Positions 34,421-46,194 of a stretch of 64,000 bases of DNA are shown here, in pieces. The stretch's first letter is position 1. Every line of letters starts with the position of its first letter. The notes under the pieces are model-generated. The model was not told the origin of the DNA, did no database searches, and saw nothing but the letters and a program-made list of their open reading frames with translations. The stretch is from Ceratothoa steindachneri. Taxonomy: Eukaryota; Arthropoda; Malacostraca; Isopoda; Cymothoidae. The stretch spans positions 177,919,497 through 177,983,496 of the forward strand of contig OZ018326.1 in the NCBI GenBank assembly GCA_963969495.1, in the 5' to 3' direction. A program made the translations under genes and the position numbers.

Positions 34421-35302
34421 GTCGAGAAAATAAAAACGAAAGAAGTATCTCAGGGAGGAAGAACATTCCATCAAGACTGTCGAGGGACGAAGGCGTGTGA
34501 CTAAAAGCCACTATCTGACCTGCGCTCGGGTACAATTGAATTGGAAAAAAAAGGTAAGGACCTTCTACTTAGAGTGCGATATTATAGGTTAACTCTTTAA
34601 AAGGGAATACGTTTGCCGGGTTCGTCTCAAGGGTTATTAGAAAGATAAACAACTCTACAAAGATAAACTTTAATACACTTAATAAGAACAATAGTACAGA
34701 TAAATATGGTAATCTAAATAATAATCAGTACGACAAAATAATATCATGACAGGAAAAAATTAAGGAAACTAGGTCCGGGAAAATATATATGTGTTTTAAT
34801 AAGTTAGATGGATGAAGGATTTAGCAAGTCTATTGGCGTTACACCAAATGGGGAATTCTTCTTAGGACTGGGAGCAAAGAGGTGCGACTTACGAGGAAAG
34901 GATTCTTGGTTACCTCTAGAGGATGAACTGGGAATGTAGAAGACCAATGGCCAGGTCTTAGTCAATGAGATCTCGATGCAAAGGCCTCTAAAGATACTCC
35001 GAAAGAGGCGTTATGCTATCTGAACCTTAAGGCTGACTTCATAGTCTCCTCCCGATCCCTCTTGGGTAATTATAGTGCCTCGTACGGCTCAGACAATATC
35101 ATTTTGGGGTGTGGAGTAATAAAAAGGAGCATTCTGCTACTCTATATTTACCAAGCCGATTTGGGCACCTCAGTGCTAACCTCTGCACTTCTCGCTATCA
35201 CCAGATGCGAACTCACCATTTGCGCTCCCCTCTGTTGCCTTGCCCCTTTCCCCTTAGATGGGGCGGTGATTCGCTAATAAATAAGACCCGGAAAGAAAGA
35301 AA
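34421..35302. other. mixed-composition spacer
   Basis: Slightly GC-richer than the surroundings from 34800. Two overlapping ORFs at 35062-35321 have no motif. Confidence 0.3.
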
Positions 35303-35438
35303 GAGGATTAGAGTTCCTTAAATAAGAAGAAGGATCAGTTCATGAAGATCGATTCTTCAGCCAGACAAGCAGGATTAGAATTCGATAAGAAAGAAGAAGG
35401 TTCAGTTCGTGAAGGTCGAGCCTTCAGCCATACAAGAC
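35303..35438. repeat. 68-bp direct duplication
   Basis: Two adjoining units start with aggattaga and share agaagaaggatcagttc and cttcagccagacaag. They differ by scattered substitutions. Confidence 0.75.
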
Positions 35439-36860
35439 GATTTCCTTGAGAAACGATAGGATCGATTAAGAAAATCGATTTTCTCCTCCTCGGGCCGAAT
35501 TCACATAAATCGTCAAGTTTTGTATTGGTGCCATACCGAAGAATCCTTTACAGACTTAGAAGAAGTCTTACTGTATTAAAGTAAACCCGCTCACACTCGA
35601 GTGACTCTCACATCTCTAGATTCGTAAGAGTGAGAGGAGAAGAACCCAGTTCCAACGAGGTTCCGTTCTTTAATTACGGTACAAATCTCACCGAATACCA
35701 CCTCTACGAAATTCAATCATCGGTCACGGCAACACTCCCAAGCGAGAGATAAGCCCTCCAGCGACATCCGGCCATCCCTGATCCCTCCTAATGTAAGTTA
35801 GAAAGAACATTTATATTCATATTGCGATAGTATAAGTTTAGTACGTCTCACGTTTTAAGGGAAGTAGAAACCATTGTTCGTAAACCTCGGTCATATTTTC
35901 TAGTAGACGAGAGTACTTTAATTTAATGTTTAACGCTAATCAAAAAGGATCGTGATAAAAATACTAATCGGTGATTGGTGTGTTTACGTGTAGCCTATTT
36001 GTTTATTGTTGTCATCGTAGACATTGTAATAGACCTAGCTACAAACTGGAACAGTCTAGTTTAGCATTAGGACAAAGATATAAATGCGATAACTGTTTTT
36101 TGTCATAGTTGAGTGTTAAATTTAAAATATCTTTTTATTTTGAGATAATTCCTGGGTGTTTCCTATTATCTTTACGTATTGAAGCGGCTCTTCATTAAAA
36201 ACAAAACAACCAAATTAGCACTCCTAGATCAAAGCCTACTTCATCAAAGAAGTACATCACGAACCACAACGTATACCGCGACAAAAGGGGCATTATACGA
36301 CAATCAATATTTTAAAATTCATTTCAGTTTTTATTTCTCGGAAAATTAACGTAATAGTTAAAGTGTATCATTCTTGTAAATCTCATTTGTTGTTTGTATA
36401 GTATTAAAGTTTTTGTTTCACTTGTTTATATCCTATAACCACCCGAAGCCTGTTGAAATAGTATCTAAGTCGACCAATATTACAATTTGTAGTCGTCTTC
36501 AATCCCCACGCACTTAAAAGGGAGACAGTCCCTATATTTGTTTGTCACCCCACTCGCCACGTCTAAGGAGGGTAGCCAAGGTCAAGAAGGACTAGCTGAT
36601 CTTACGACAGTTATCCTTGCTTTCAATTCAGAAGGCCGAGCGAGAAGGAATAAAGTAAATTTTCCATTCACTTCAAAAGCACGGATGACAATAAAAATAG
36701 CTGATTGGTACGCATTTTTTTTCGGTTTGCATTAGAAAGGCTGGCTTAAGCGTTATCTCCTCGTAACTCTGTGAATAGCTCCTTACAAGGGCTTCATGAA
36801 GAGCTTAGTTTGCTACAACATTGCCTTTAACCGTATATATACATATATGTATATTCTAAC
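35439..36860. other. no recognisable feature
   Basis: An ORF at 36538-36735 (+) has no known motif. The rest is AT-rich. Confidence 0.35.
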
Positions 36861-37039
36861 GTATAGGTGAGAATGGGTGGAGGAAGCAAAACCCGAAAAA
36901 CAATATCGAGTTATTTATAACGTTGCGTCTATTGGCTTGTTCAGAACAGTTCTATTTTGAAAAGGCTAACAGGCGAAACGTTAATATAGAACTCCATAGT
37001 GTTTTCCGGTTTCTACTTCCTCCACCTATTCTCACATAC
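36861..37039. repeat. long inverted repeat, ~66-bp arms
   Basis: The left arm (36861-36926; gtataggtgagaatgggtgg ... aacgttgcg) pairs with the right arm (36973-37039; cgaaacgttaatata ... ctattctcacatac) at about 80% by eye, leaving a ~46-base loop. The right arm is followed by (CA)n/(AT)n. The gcgaaacg core in the right arm recalls PLE pseudo-LTR sequences, but no protein part is nearby. Confidence 0.75.
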
Positions 37040-37051
37040 ACACACATATAT

Positions 37052-37085
<34 letters not shown>

Positions 37086-37086
37086 T
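37040..37086. repeat. (CA)n-(AT)n microsatellite
   Basis: Short CA run then AT run with one aaat break. Confidence 0.95.
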
Positions 37087-37567
37087 ACCGTGATAAAAGA
37101 TAAGAACGCCTGTATTTATCACAACATCTTTCATAACATTTGACTGAGTAAATTCCAAGTTTTAGTCTACGATAACCTAAATGTATAAATTAAATACATA
37201 TATGTAGATAAAGGATATGCAAATTTGGATGAATAAAACAAAGGTTTTCAACAGATGAGCAATTTATTACAAAATTAAGGTGCCCATAATGATCCGAACA
37301 ACAGCAGAAACAAATTTATTTTGGAATATAAAGTTTACATTATGATGGGAAACACTTTGTACAAATTATAAGTAATTAGTAATTAGTGTTGACGCCTTAC
37401 TTCTCGATCATACTTTGACACCTCCTGCCACAGGAACCTGCCAACTGTCGACATTCTCGGTCGAAAACCTCTGCTCCAATCATCTTAAAGAATTTTGGAG
37501 TTCGTGAACTGCAGGTAAGAACTGCAGGCTAGTTCTTACCAGTGGTGCGCTGGTTCTCCAAGTAGGT
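37087..37567. other. spacer with a small perfect hairpin
   Basis: No gene. ggtaagaact (37514) and agttcttacc (37531-37540) form a 10-bp perfect stem with a 7-base loop. Confidence 0.5.
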
Positions 37568-39192
37568 ACAGTTACGCGCATATATTTTGGCAATATATCT
37601 CAAGTTTTTTAATTCACAAATTCTTATACGTTACTAGTCCTAAATGTACATATTTATGTTATATTTAATATATTAAAACAAACATTATATAACCATGGTA
37701 TTTATGTGAAGAACACAAGAATTCAAAGTATTAGCAACGTTTACATAATTCTGATTTAACAAATCAAATTATTAAAATTAGTGGCAAAGAATGTTTAAGA
37801 ATGACTGATGGAATATTCAAGACTAATCCAGGACAGCAGGTTAATTGCACGGCTAACTTTTTTGAGTGTTCATTATGGTATTAGACACGTCTGAATAATT
37901 ATTTACACAATAATTTTGAAATACTAACATGGTGAAGAGATCCGAATACTCAGAAGCATATAGGAAGCGTATAATTGAGATGTACAACCAAGGAAATAGA
38001 TATAGAAATATTTCTGAAAGTTTAAATATCCCAATTTTATCTGTAAGGAATATTATTGTAAAATTTAGAGGTGATGGGTCTACATTTAATCGGGTGTGGA
38101 AAGTGTGACCAAGAAATTAACTGACAGAGGTGTGCGTTTGTCTGTTTGAATTGTCAACAAGAATCTAAAAGTCACTTCCAAGGAATTGAAAGCAAATCTG
38201 GCTAGCAGTGGAACCATCATTGATGTGTCAATAGTGCGAGGTTACTTGAACAATGACGGTCTCCATGGACGTATACAAAGGAGGAAAACACTTTTGAAGA
38301 CGGTTAACAAAAAGAGATGTTTATAGTTTGCCAGAGAACTTCTTGGTGACACTGCAGCAGAACTTAGTAAAATATTATGGTCAGACGAGATTAAGCTCGA
38401 GCTGTTTGGCCTAAACGACCACTATTATGTTTGGAGAAAATCTGGAGAAGCTCTGCTGGAAAAGAACATCATACCTACTGTGAAACACGGTGGTGGTTCC
38501 ATCATGTTGTTCTGGTGCTTTGCTGCTGCAGATACTGGCTCAATTTGTGTGATAGAAGGCACTATAAATTATGTGGTATATCAGCGAACTTTTGATGAAC
38601 GTGTGAAACAATCGGCGAAGAAGCTTGTCTTGGCAGAGGGTTTCTCTTCCAACAGGATGATGATCCTAAACTGATGAGCAAATCAACGCAGAAATATTTT
38701 GCCAATCAAAGCTTGAAAGTGATGAAATGGCCTTCTCAAAGTCCAGATTTAAATCCGATTGACAATTTATGGAAAGAACTGAAGTCACGTGTTCATAAGA
38801 GGTCACCAAGCAGCATCGCACAGTTAAAAGCTTTTGCAGGGGAAGAGTGGAGTAAAGTTCCTATTAAAACTTTCAAAAACTTTGTTCATACCTACAATCA
38901 ACGTATGATTGTTTTGATTCCTGCAAAGGAGGCCATGCCAAATATTAATTTATAGTTGCCAATAATATATATGTAATATGTATGAATGTTGCCAATACTT
39001 TTGCTTCTTGTGTTTTTCTAATAAACACCATGTTGAATGTTAATAATTTGTTTTATTATCATATATACATTATAATATATTGTTTTGGGGCTAATATAAT
39101 ATAAATATGTACATTTCGAACTAGTAACGTATAAGAATTAGTAAATTACAAAATTTGAGATGTGTTGGAGTGTGTGTGCGCTATCTTGCATT
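37568..39192 (+). mobile_element. Tc1-like element with long imperfect TIRs
   Basis: The left segment 37599-37655 (ctcaagttttttaattcaca ... aaatgtacatattt) is the imperfect inverse of about 39106-39162. The similarity extends outward through tacgcgca (left) and tgcgcta (right), giving TIRs of about 90 bp. Between them is one transposase reading frame with breaks. Length 1.6 kb fits a complete Tc1 element. The outer boundaries are estimates; TA duplications are not certain. Confidence 0.8.
37929..38955 (+). pseudogene. Tc1 transposase, nearly full length, broken
   Basis: ATG at 37929 starts MVKRSEYSEAYRKRIIEMYN and GNRYRNISESLNIP (first helix-turn-helix). A stop follows near 38107. Other frames then give SKELKANLASSGTIIDVS and GLHGRIQRRKTLLK (second helix-turn-helix), LGDTAAELSKILWSDE (first Asp), LELFGLNDHYYVWRKSGEAL, and HGGGSIMLFWCFAA. 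The second Asp block FQQDDDPK spans a frame break near 38660. A 93-codon frame (38674-38955) ends with KWPSQSPDLNPIDNLWKELK. The third catalytic position is Asp where this DDE family has Glu (NPIENLW). At least four frame breaks are needed to read it through. The family protein is about 340 residues, so little length is missing. Confidence 0.85.
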
Positions 39193-39869
39193 AAAACTGC
39201 ACATTGATGTTGGAGACTAACAGATGGGTCAAAGCATTCCGTCGCACCAATTCCTTGTACATTTGTGCATTAAATTTGCTCCGTAAGTGCGCAAATAAGT
39301 TATGCCTTTACCAAAATTACTCCTTCCTCTGTCTGGTGGAATTGACGCAAACTTTCCCCTCTCTATGATGAAGGAGCCTTCTACCATCCGATACAAACAA
39401 ATTGAACATAGATTCGTAACTAAAGTGGACTCGGCTACATTGGTCACGAGTCCAGATAATTTGCTTAGTGGTGAATGAAAGACGAGCCTTGTTCTTTTTA
39501 TTATTATTATTAAACAAGATGAGACACGTAGAACGGGAAGAGTGTAAGCACTATAGATTGCAATTAGTAATCCCCGCACACCTGCAACGTCGAAGAGGAA
39601 ACGATTATAAGAAGAAAAGGAAGTAGGATAGAAGAACAAACTGGAAAAAGATAGGCAAAGAAAAACCACAAGGCTTCCAGTCATCTATGGATTCAGTTAA
39701 ATTAAATTAAGTAATAAAATTAAATAAAAAAAAATTAAAAATGGTATATAGAAACATTCAAACAAAACAAGATATACTGTATATAGAATATTCAAACAAG
39801 AAAAAACAAACAAACACGATAATGGCTCATGATGAACACAAGATCTTATTAGGTTTCTTTTTGAAGGCA
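39193..39869. other. spacer; long minus ORF of unknown meaning
   Basis: A 151-codon minus-strand frame (39684-39229) starts with a hydrophobic stretch but shows no domain. Its composition resembles random translation of AT-rich DNA, so I do not call it a gene. Confidence 0.3.
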
Positions 39870-40440
39870 TCTACACTATTCGATGCACAAGTCTTCCTCC
39901 GTCCAAGGTATTCTAAAGATTGATAACACCTGGCAGAAAGCAACGCTGAAACTGGCTAGTACGGCATCTGATAGACTGAAAACAAAGAGGATGCCAGGCC
40001 AAAACCTGACGAGTGTTTCTCCTTGCTACAAAGCGATTTGGCAATGAAATATACAGCGAATGATGCGAGTTGGATTGTATCTTATAGAGCATGCACACCT
40101 TGCTGAAATTCCGGCGATGTGCAAGGTTCCATTGGACATTACCGCCACAAAAAAGCTGGCAGTATAAGAGACTCTGTTAATAAGATGCAAATGTGAGGTA
40201 TCAGCAGACGACCAGACAGGGGCACAATATCTAAAGCTGAAAGAATAAAGCTCGGAAGCCAGTGGCGGACAGGGAAGCATCATTGGAGGTGGCATAGGCC
40301 TTTCTCATGATTCCCAATTTCTGTGAAGCAGTAGTCACAAGACTGATCAATCCCATGACGGCGAGAGCGCAACTGGGAACATTGTCTTCTTCCAGCCGAT
40401 GTGACAACGTCTGCCAGGAGATATTGATAGCCAAAAGTCT
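39870..40440 (-). pseudogene. LINE reverse transcriptase C-terminus (Jockey/CR1-like)
   Basis: On the minus strand from 40434: LGIMRKAYATSNDASLSATG and FRALFFQL, then after a frame shift LYSFSFRYCAPVWSSADTSH and LHLINRV, TLHIAGISARCACSIRYNPT. This is the region after the RT palm in many arthropod LINEs, where LPVLEYCSPVWxSAADxHLxLLDRVV is followed by HRRxVAxLCMxYKI. A third frame (40098-39913) ends with QSIRCRTSQFQRCFLP, the typical PPRCRTSQYRRTFIP tail block. Upstream RT and endonuclease are absent, so this is a 5'-truncated copy of about 190 codons. A short GA-rich tract lies at 40460-40490. Confidence 0.8.
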
Positions 40441-40613
40441 TGAAAAACTCTCGATCAGCTCACAGAGAGAGAGAAAGAGAAAGAGAGAGGTTGACTATCT
40501 TTTACGCATGTTACCTGGACTAAAACTGGCAAGAGAATAATAACGTACAATAGATTTAACTGAATTGAGTTTCTATTCAAGAAACCCAAGCGTTCGGAAA
40601 ATATTTGACACTT

Positions 40614-40806
40614 CAATTTGTTCTGCTAAATTTTTATCAACTGATAACCTTCTTTTTATCCATTCAAAGTATAGCTTTTCCGCATAGATAGCTCTATATA
40701 TATATTATAAAACCAAAGCCAATTTTGGCAGCCTTGAATTTTCTCTGGCAAATATTATTGAAGATGTAATGGTAGAAATACCTGCGTTCTGAACTTTTAG
40801 GGGGAT

Positions 40807-40892
<86 letters not shown>

Positions 40893-41187
40893 TGAGAGTG
40901 TCGTTCTACCTATTTTAACCCCGTCAAAGGCATGTTAGGTGTAACATGGGAAACCATGATGTAGCTGACATCTGTAAGATTGCTTGCACTCTCATCCTCC
41001 AATTTCTGCTAAATTTCTATCAACTGATAACTCTTTTTATCCATACAAAGTATAGCTTTCCCCCATAGATATCTGTATATATCTATTATAAAACCAAAGC
41101 AAATTTTGGCAACCTTGAATTTTCTCTGGCAAATATTATTAAGGATGTAATGATAGAAATACCTGCGTTCTTAACTTTTTGCGGTAT

Positions 41188-41261
<74 letters not shown>

Positions 41262-41367
41262 GGAGTGTCGTTCCTCCTATTTTAACTCCGTAATAGGCAT
41301 ATTAGGTGTAGCATGGGAAACCATGCTGCAGCTGACATCTGAAAGATTGCTTGCACTCTCATCCTCA
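40614..41367. repeat. 386-bp tandem duplication containing (AT)n
   Basis: Unit 1 (40614-40999) and unit 2 (41000-41367) share tttctatcaactgataac, aaccaaagccaattttggca, ctctggcaaatattatt, a long (AT)n core and tgtagctgacatctg ... actctcatcctc. Identity is roughly 90% outside the AT run. The AT runs (40808-40889 and 41189-41260) differ in length. Confidence 0.85.
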
Positions 41368-42679
41368 ACACCCTCAGGTGCATCCGAATCTTAAAATCCT
41401 CCACGAATTTTCACATTCCCAACTTCCCGACATTCTTTACCGATATCGCCTCACAAACATTTTAATTGATATGCGGCCGCGTTGTTCATTGCTTCTAAGC
41501 TTTTAAGTAAGTAAAAAATACTTCCTTGGGTCTTCGATTTACGGAACTTCTCCAAATTCTTACTGTAGATAATTTAACATTTGCCTAAAATCCTTTCTCA
41601 CATTTATTGTGTGTCTATGTGGGGTGGGGGATGGAACGAAATCACTTTGATGTGGTAGTTGCTGCGGTTGTTGTTAATAGCTACCCAGGAGTAGTTTACA
41701 TCTCCTCTCCCTATAACTGTGTGGGAGCGTAAGGAAGTAAGACCTAGCTCATACTGCATGTGTTGTTGTCCCCTCCAAAGTTAGCAAAATTAAGTGAGGT
41801 GCTCCTTAGGACCCAGGTTAGAATTGAAGGAGGGTGTTGCATGCTTTAGGAATTTTATAGCGCTGTCTGTGCTAGTGGTCAATGCAAGAGATAAGAAATG
41901 GAAGTTTTAATGCAACATTCTCACGCGGAATGGACCCAAATAGGTTGGTCCAACTCCAGGATTCCATCCAGGTGGGGTGGTCGTGTCATATCTACTTGGA
42001 AAGGACGTGACCAGTTCCAAATGCTCATCTTACGACGAATGGTGGCTAGAGATTAAGAAAAACACAGTCTTGCTTTCTGGAAGGGAAGGGGGGGCTGCCT
42101 GCCGAATCAGTAGAGCCATATACTAGGTAGTTGGAATCCAAGTTTCAAGAAATCCATCACATGATGTCAATTTAACGCTGTTCATATCACTTGCGCCTGC
42201 TCGGACTAGGATAGGTGTCACAACCAGGTTTATGGTTGATAGAGATCAAGTACTTCGAAAGAATTGTTAATCTGAATGAAGAGTAGACTTTTTAAACTTG
42301 CAGTACAAAATTGAGGGTTGAAAGCCTCCACCCAAAACGCAGAATCAGTATTAGACTAAGATTTATGGGATGGACTTATTTGTATTTAGAGGTATGAGTT
42401 TGTTGTTCGCTGAAAATTCAGAGAACATTGTAAATATCAAGAATTCCAGAGAGCGTGAAAGTATCTTATCTTATCAGATTAATTTTAAGGTTGTCCTTAC
42501 AAGCTTTGAGGATAGGTTGGAGAGAAAGAAATAAGGAGCACAATTTTTATGTTATATTAGTTCATTCACTTAACCTACAAATAGAACAGTCTCGTGGCTG
42601 CTTATCCGTTCCAGCTTTGGCCCTGCCAATCATTTCAAGTTGCCTCTGGCGCTGAAAATGTTTGCAACGTCCAATTTTA
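41368..42679. other. no recognisable feature
   Basis: Mixed composition, slightly GC-richer at 41600-42200, without protein or RNA motifs. Confidence 0.35.
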
Positions 42680-43050
42680 GTCGCGTGTGAGTGACTCAAT
42701 ATCTCACTATCACGTCGGTCAGTTCCCGCTTTGCTATTTATTGTAAGAATCTGGCTGTTTCTAATGAAATTTGAAACCGTTATGTTGTTTTATTTTATAT
42801 TGTCTTTCGAATGCTATAATTACCAAGGTCCTCTTAAGGTTAGCCGGCGAATTATTTGGCAATAGCATCATAACTCTTCGGCTGATTCTAACGAAATTTA
42901 AAACCCCCTTTTTTGTTTCACATTTTCTTTCAAATGATATAATTACCAAAGTCCTGCCAAGGTTAGTCCGGGAATTATTGCAAGTTTTGAAGAGCGTAAG
43001 ATCATAAATTAGAATAAGTTTTAGCCCCCGAGTTTGGTCAGCAGACCTTT
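42680..43050 (+). repeat. ~126-bp satellite, two units, second locus
   Basis: Units near 42735 and 42861 match the 20.9-kb satellite (cggctgattctaacgaaattt, aatgatataattaccaaagtc, ggttagtccgggaattatt). They end in the same unique flank with agtttggtcagcagacc. They are diverged from the first locus, so the two are old relatives. Confidence 0.7.
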
Positions 43051-45429
43051 TATAAGTTGATACAAACGGAAACAGCTGAAGACTTTAATCTGCAGAATAG
43101 CAGAAGGATCTGAAGATTAATATAACAAAGCCAATTAACCTACAGACTAGATCATTAGACGAATTAAAAAGATGCCAAAATTTTGACAACAAACATCTCA
43201 ATTTATTAATTTTAATGGACAAAAATTTTAAATTGGGGAATTACAAAAGGCATTTATACTGGCTGAGAAATAATAATATTATAAAAAACTGAAAGAGGAT
43301 GGTAGAGAAATATAGTAAACGAGCATACGAGAAAGATTAAAGATACAAACATCGAATTGAAAGAAGGTAGCTAAATAGAAAAGCAATAATAAAAATTTTA
43401 AACATTGCCAAGAATACAATTGAAAGAAGATGGCATAGATAGAAATAGAGAGAACAAGAGTTAGGGTTAAATATTAGTAAAAGTAAAATTTAAATGACGC
43501 CATCAAAAATATGAAAATAAAACCTGGTTTCGTCCTCTTCAATTCCCACAAAACGACTTCGTCCTCGTTAAGTTTTCTCTCTATCTTTGGTGAAGTAACA
43601 CCTATATACTTATCATCTAGTGGCCTTTTTTCTTTTCCTTCTCAATTTAATGTCGCGTTGCAACTTGCTGGTTCCAAGAGTTTCTTTGGGGAGTTCATGT
43701 GTCCTTTCCATGGCTGGAAGGCCATTAGTGGGAATTTATGTGAGAGTGACTCTTTCGGAAGAGGTTTCAAATTATTGCCACATCTCACGAGACGTGAATT
43801 TGCAGCTTCCTGACAAAAAGGCTAAAATTTTGGAGTCGTTTAGATGAAACTTTTCCCCCTAAACTTAGTAGGTATTGAGGTGTGGCTGTGGTTAAGTAGT
43901 ATAGAGAAAAGGAGGAGGTAGTTAAGCATGATGCCCAAACTCTTGTTCGTGGATAGTGTTTTTTGTTTTATAAGCGTAATGTTAAACAACTTTGGTTCAT
44001 TTATTATTTTATATAATAGGCAAATCAGCAAATGGATCTCAGCTAAAACGCTTTAGAAGATGTTCAAGAAAAAGTACAAACATGAGCAAAAGTTTATAAA
44101 ACGACAATAGTAATAATAATCGTATTATATGGCGTTCTTCGTGTACAAAGAACTTTACTGCGTGCTCCCCCCCCCCATCAATCAAGGAATGGTTTTAAAG
44201 AAGAGGTACGTCATAATTTAAGGGATGAGTAGTAGTGCAAAGCAACGGGCAGCTCATTCCACAATATCGATGCAAATGTAGAGAAAGCACGATTACCCGT
44301 TCAACATAGACGACGAAAAAAAACAATCATTAAGGGGCAGAGCCATAGTGTAGGCTTTTCAGGGTGTGTGGTAGGCTCATTGCAGAAGACAGGTTAAATA
44401 ATTATGGTTATAATTTAAGTGCGAATTAAAGGATACTAATTATCATTTTTAGCCTATTGTGTTATGTTATCATTAGGTGTAGAGTAAATTAAAATCTAAA
44501 AGAGGTACTAGTAGGCTATGAGAATAGGCCTGGAAAAGATGTGAGTTTCACAGAGCTTTTTATTGCGGGATTTCTGTCAAATAAATGATTTTATTAGTGG
44601 ATGTCACCGGCCCATGGAATTAATAGTATGTTATCATGCAGCGATCCAGCATGAAGATAAGTTACCTATGTATATTGTGGACCTTTATGTAGTTTCCATT
44701 CAGGTAAGTGGTGCTAGTTGTCTTGATTTGGGGGAGAGAGGGCAATGTTTGAGAGTTTGTATATCAAGCCCCTCCAAGTCCTCGACGCACATACAATGAT
44801 TGTTCGGAACTATGTGTACTGAATGATGGCTTCATCACTTTGAATTTCTTAAAATAAATCAAATTGATGCATTATATTCGGGTTAATGTTGGGTTTATGC
44901 ATACCCGCAGATTTAGTGGACGCTTTGTTATTAATATTTCTATTTTTAAAAGATAGACAAACCCTATATAGAATATATCTACGATATGCTATCTCACTAC
45001 TTAATGTGGACCAATTTCAATTGATGATGTTGTGGCGAAAGATAGATTCGCCGCCATTTTGGGAGATACATTGTAAATTTTGAATCACATTTGAAAGCGA
45101 ATTTTTTTAGGAATTAAAATATGATATTAGCATTTTATATTTATCATTTTTAAAGAAATTAAGGGAAGCGGTAGAAAAACTAGAGGCCTAACGACATTTG
45201 AATTCGAATATAATGTTAGACTATTGAATAAGGAATGTTACGGGTTTATTTAAATTTCGGGGGGGGGGTATATATAACCCGCCACAATTAAGTGGGGAGT
45301 ATGAGGGCGAAGCCCTCCATTTTGAAATCACCTTAAAAATTATATATAATTAATATGATTGAATTGCAATAGCCTCAAAAAGCACTTTTTTTAAATTGCC
45401 CAAGAAAACATAGTCTACATTAAAAAACA
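43051..45429. other. no recognisable feature
   Basis: An ORF of 100 codons (43511-43813, +) overlaps another frame and has no motif. There is a C run near 44166 and a G run at 45260-45268. Confidence 0.35.
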
Positions 45430-45690
45430 TTTATTTTTAAACATATATTTTTATATATATATACATATATATGAATGCAATGTCCCGCAGGGAAAAATGA
45501 AAAGGTGTTTCCAAGTACTTTCGAACTTTATTAAGTTCCTTATCAAGGAAAACTAAAAGAAATAACATTATATTAGAGGAATATATACGAAAGAAAAGTA
45601 TGAAAGACCGCCTCAAATACACGAAATCACCAATGAGGAAGACGGAAGGGGAAAGGTAGAGATTCATTTGCTACCCTCACGTGATACTTT
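45430..45690 (-). repeat. PLE-type terminal sequence
   Basis: The segment with tgtcccgcagggaaaaatga and ccaagtactttcgaacttta resembles terminal (pseudo-LTR) sequence of animal PLEs. It ends at an (AT)n run, as does the 9.9-kb PLE. No RT or GIY-YIG motif lies adjacent. Confidence 0.45.
45511..45548 (-). ncRNA. hammerhead-ribozyme-like core
   Basis: The minus strand reads CCTTGATAAGGAACTT, AATA, AAGTTCGAAAGTACTTGG. GAACTT and AAGTTC form a perfect 6-bp stem II with an AATA loop, followed by GAAAG. TTGATAA stands where CUGAUGA is required, so two core bases are changed and self-cleavage is unlikely. Confidence 0.45.
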
Positions 45691-45700
45691 GTGAGTTTTT

Positions 45701-45702
<2 letters not shown>

Positions 45703-45746
<44 letters not shown>
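45703..45746. repeat. (AT)n microsatellite
   Basis: A pure AT run. Confidence 0.95.
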
Positions 45747-45748
<2 letters not shown>

Positions 45749-46194
45749 GAATTAGCCCAAAATTCGAGGGTGGGCATAAACCCATCATTAACGTTGATTA
45801 GTTTTATTTTGCCAAAGGCCATTTTTTCCGGAATGTATTTGTCCCGTAAACATAAATATTCTTTGCCATTGTGGCGTAAACTTTTGTTTTTTCTTTGGCA
45901 CCGTCCTGGCATTCTTAATTCAAACAAAGGCAGTAGGAGAGTTTGGTGCCAACTTTTACAGCAATTTCCTGAAACGCACTTTAAACATTTTGTGCTCTTT
46001 CTTCTCTTCTTATTCCCTTTCCTTCCCCAAATTCCATCGCCTCTCACAGTCGCAACTCGTTTGTGTCAAAACGATGTTTCATTTTTCTGTAGTCAGACGT
46101 TAATCACTCAACAATTTCTTTTTCACTCTTTATACGGGGTCAGATCGTTGAGTTGAGCTTTCGTAAAGGGCACCAGTTGGTTGCTCTCTTCTGC
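45747..46194. other. opposed ORFs of unknown meaning
   Basis: A 128-codon plus frame (45770-46156) and a 115-codon minus frame (46047-45700) overlap. Neither shows a known motif, though the minus strand may belong to the dispersed unit that starts at 46195. Confidence 0.25.

Noticed and set aside
39229..39684. 151-codon minus ORF, the longest in the window
   Set aside because: No domain, no signal of selection visible, and hydrophobic low-complexity content; overlaps another frame.
43511..43847. 100-codon plus ORF
   Set aside because: Overlapped by another open frame of similar quality, with no recognisable domain.
45770..46156. 128-codon plus ORF next to the AT tract
   Set aside because: Overlaps a 115-codon minus ORF, and neither has a family motif.
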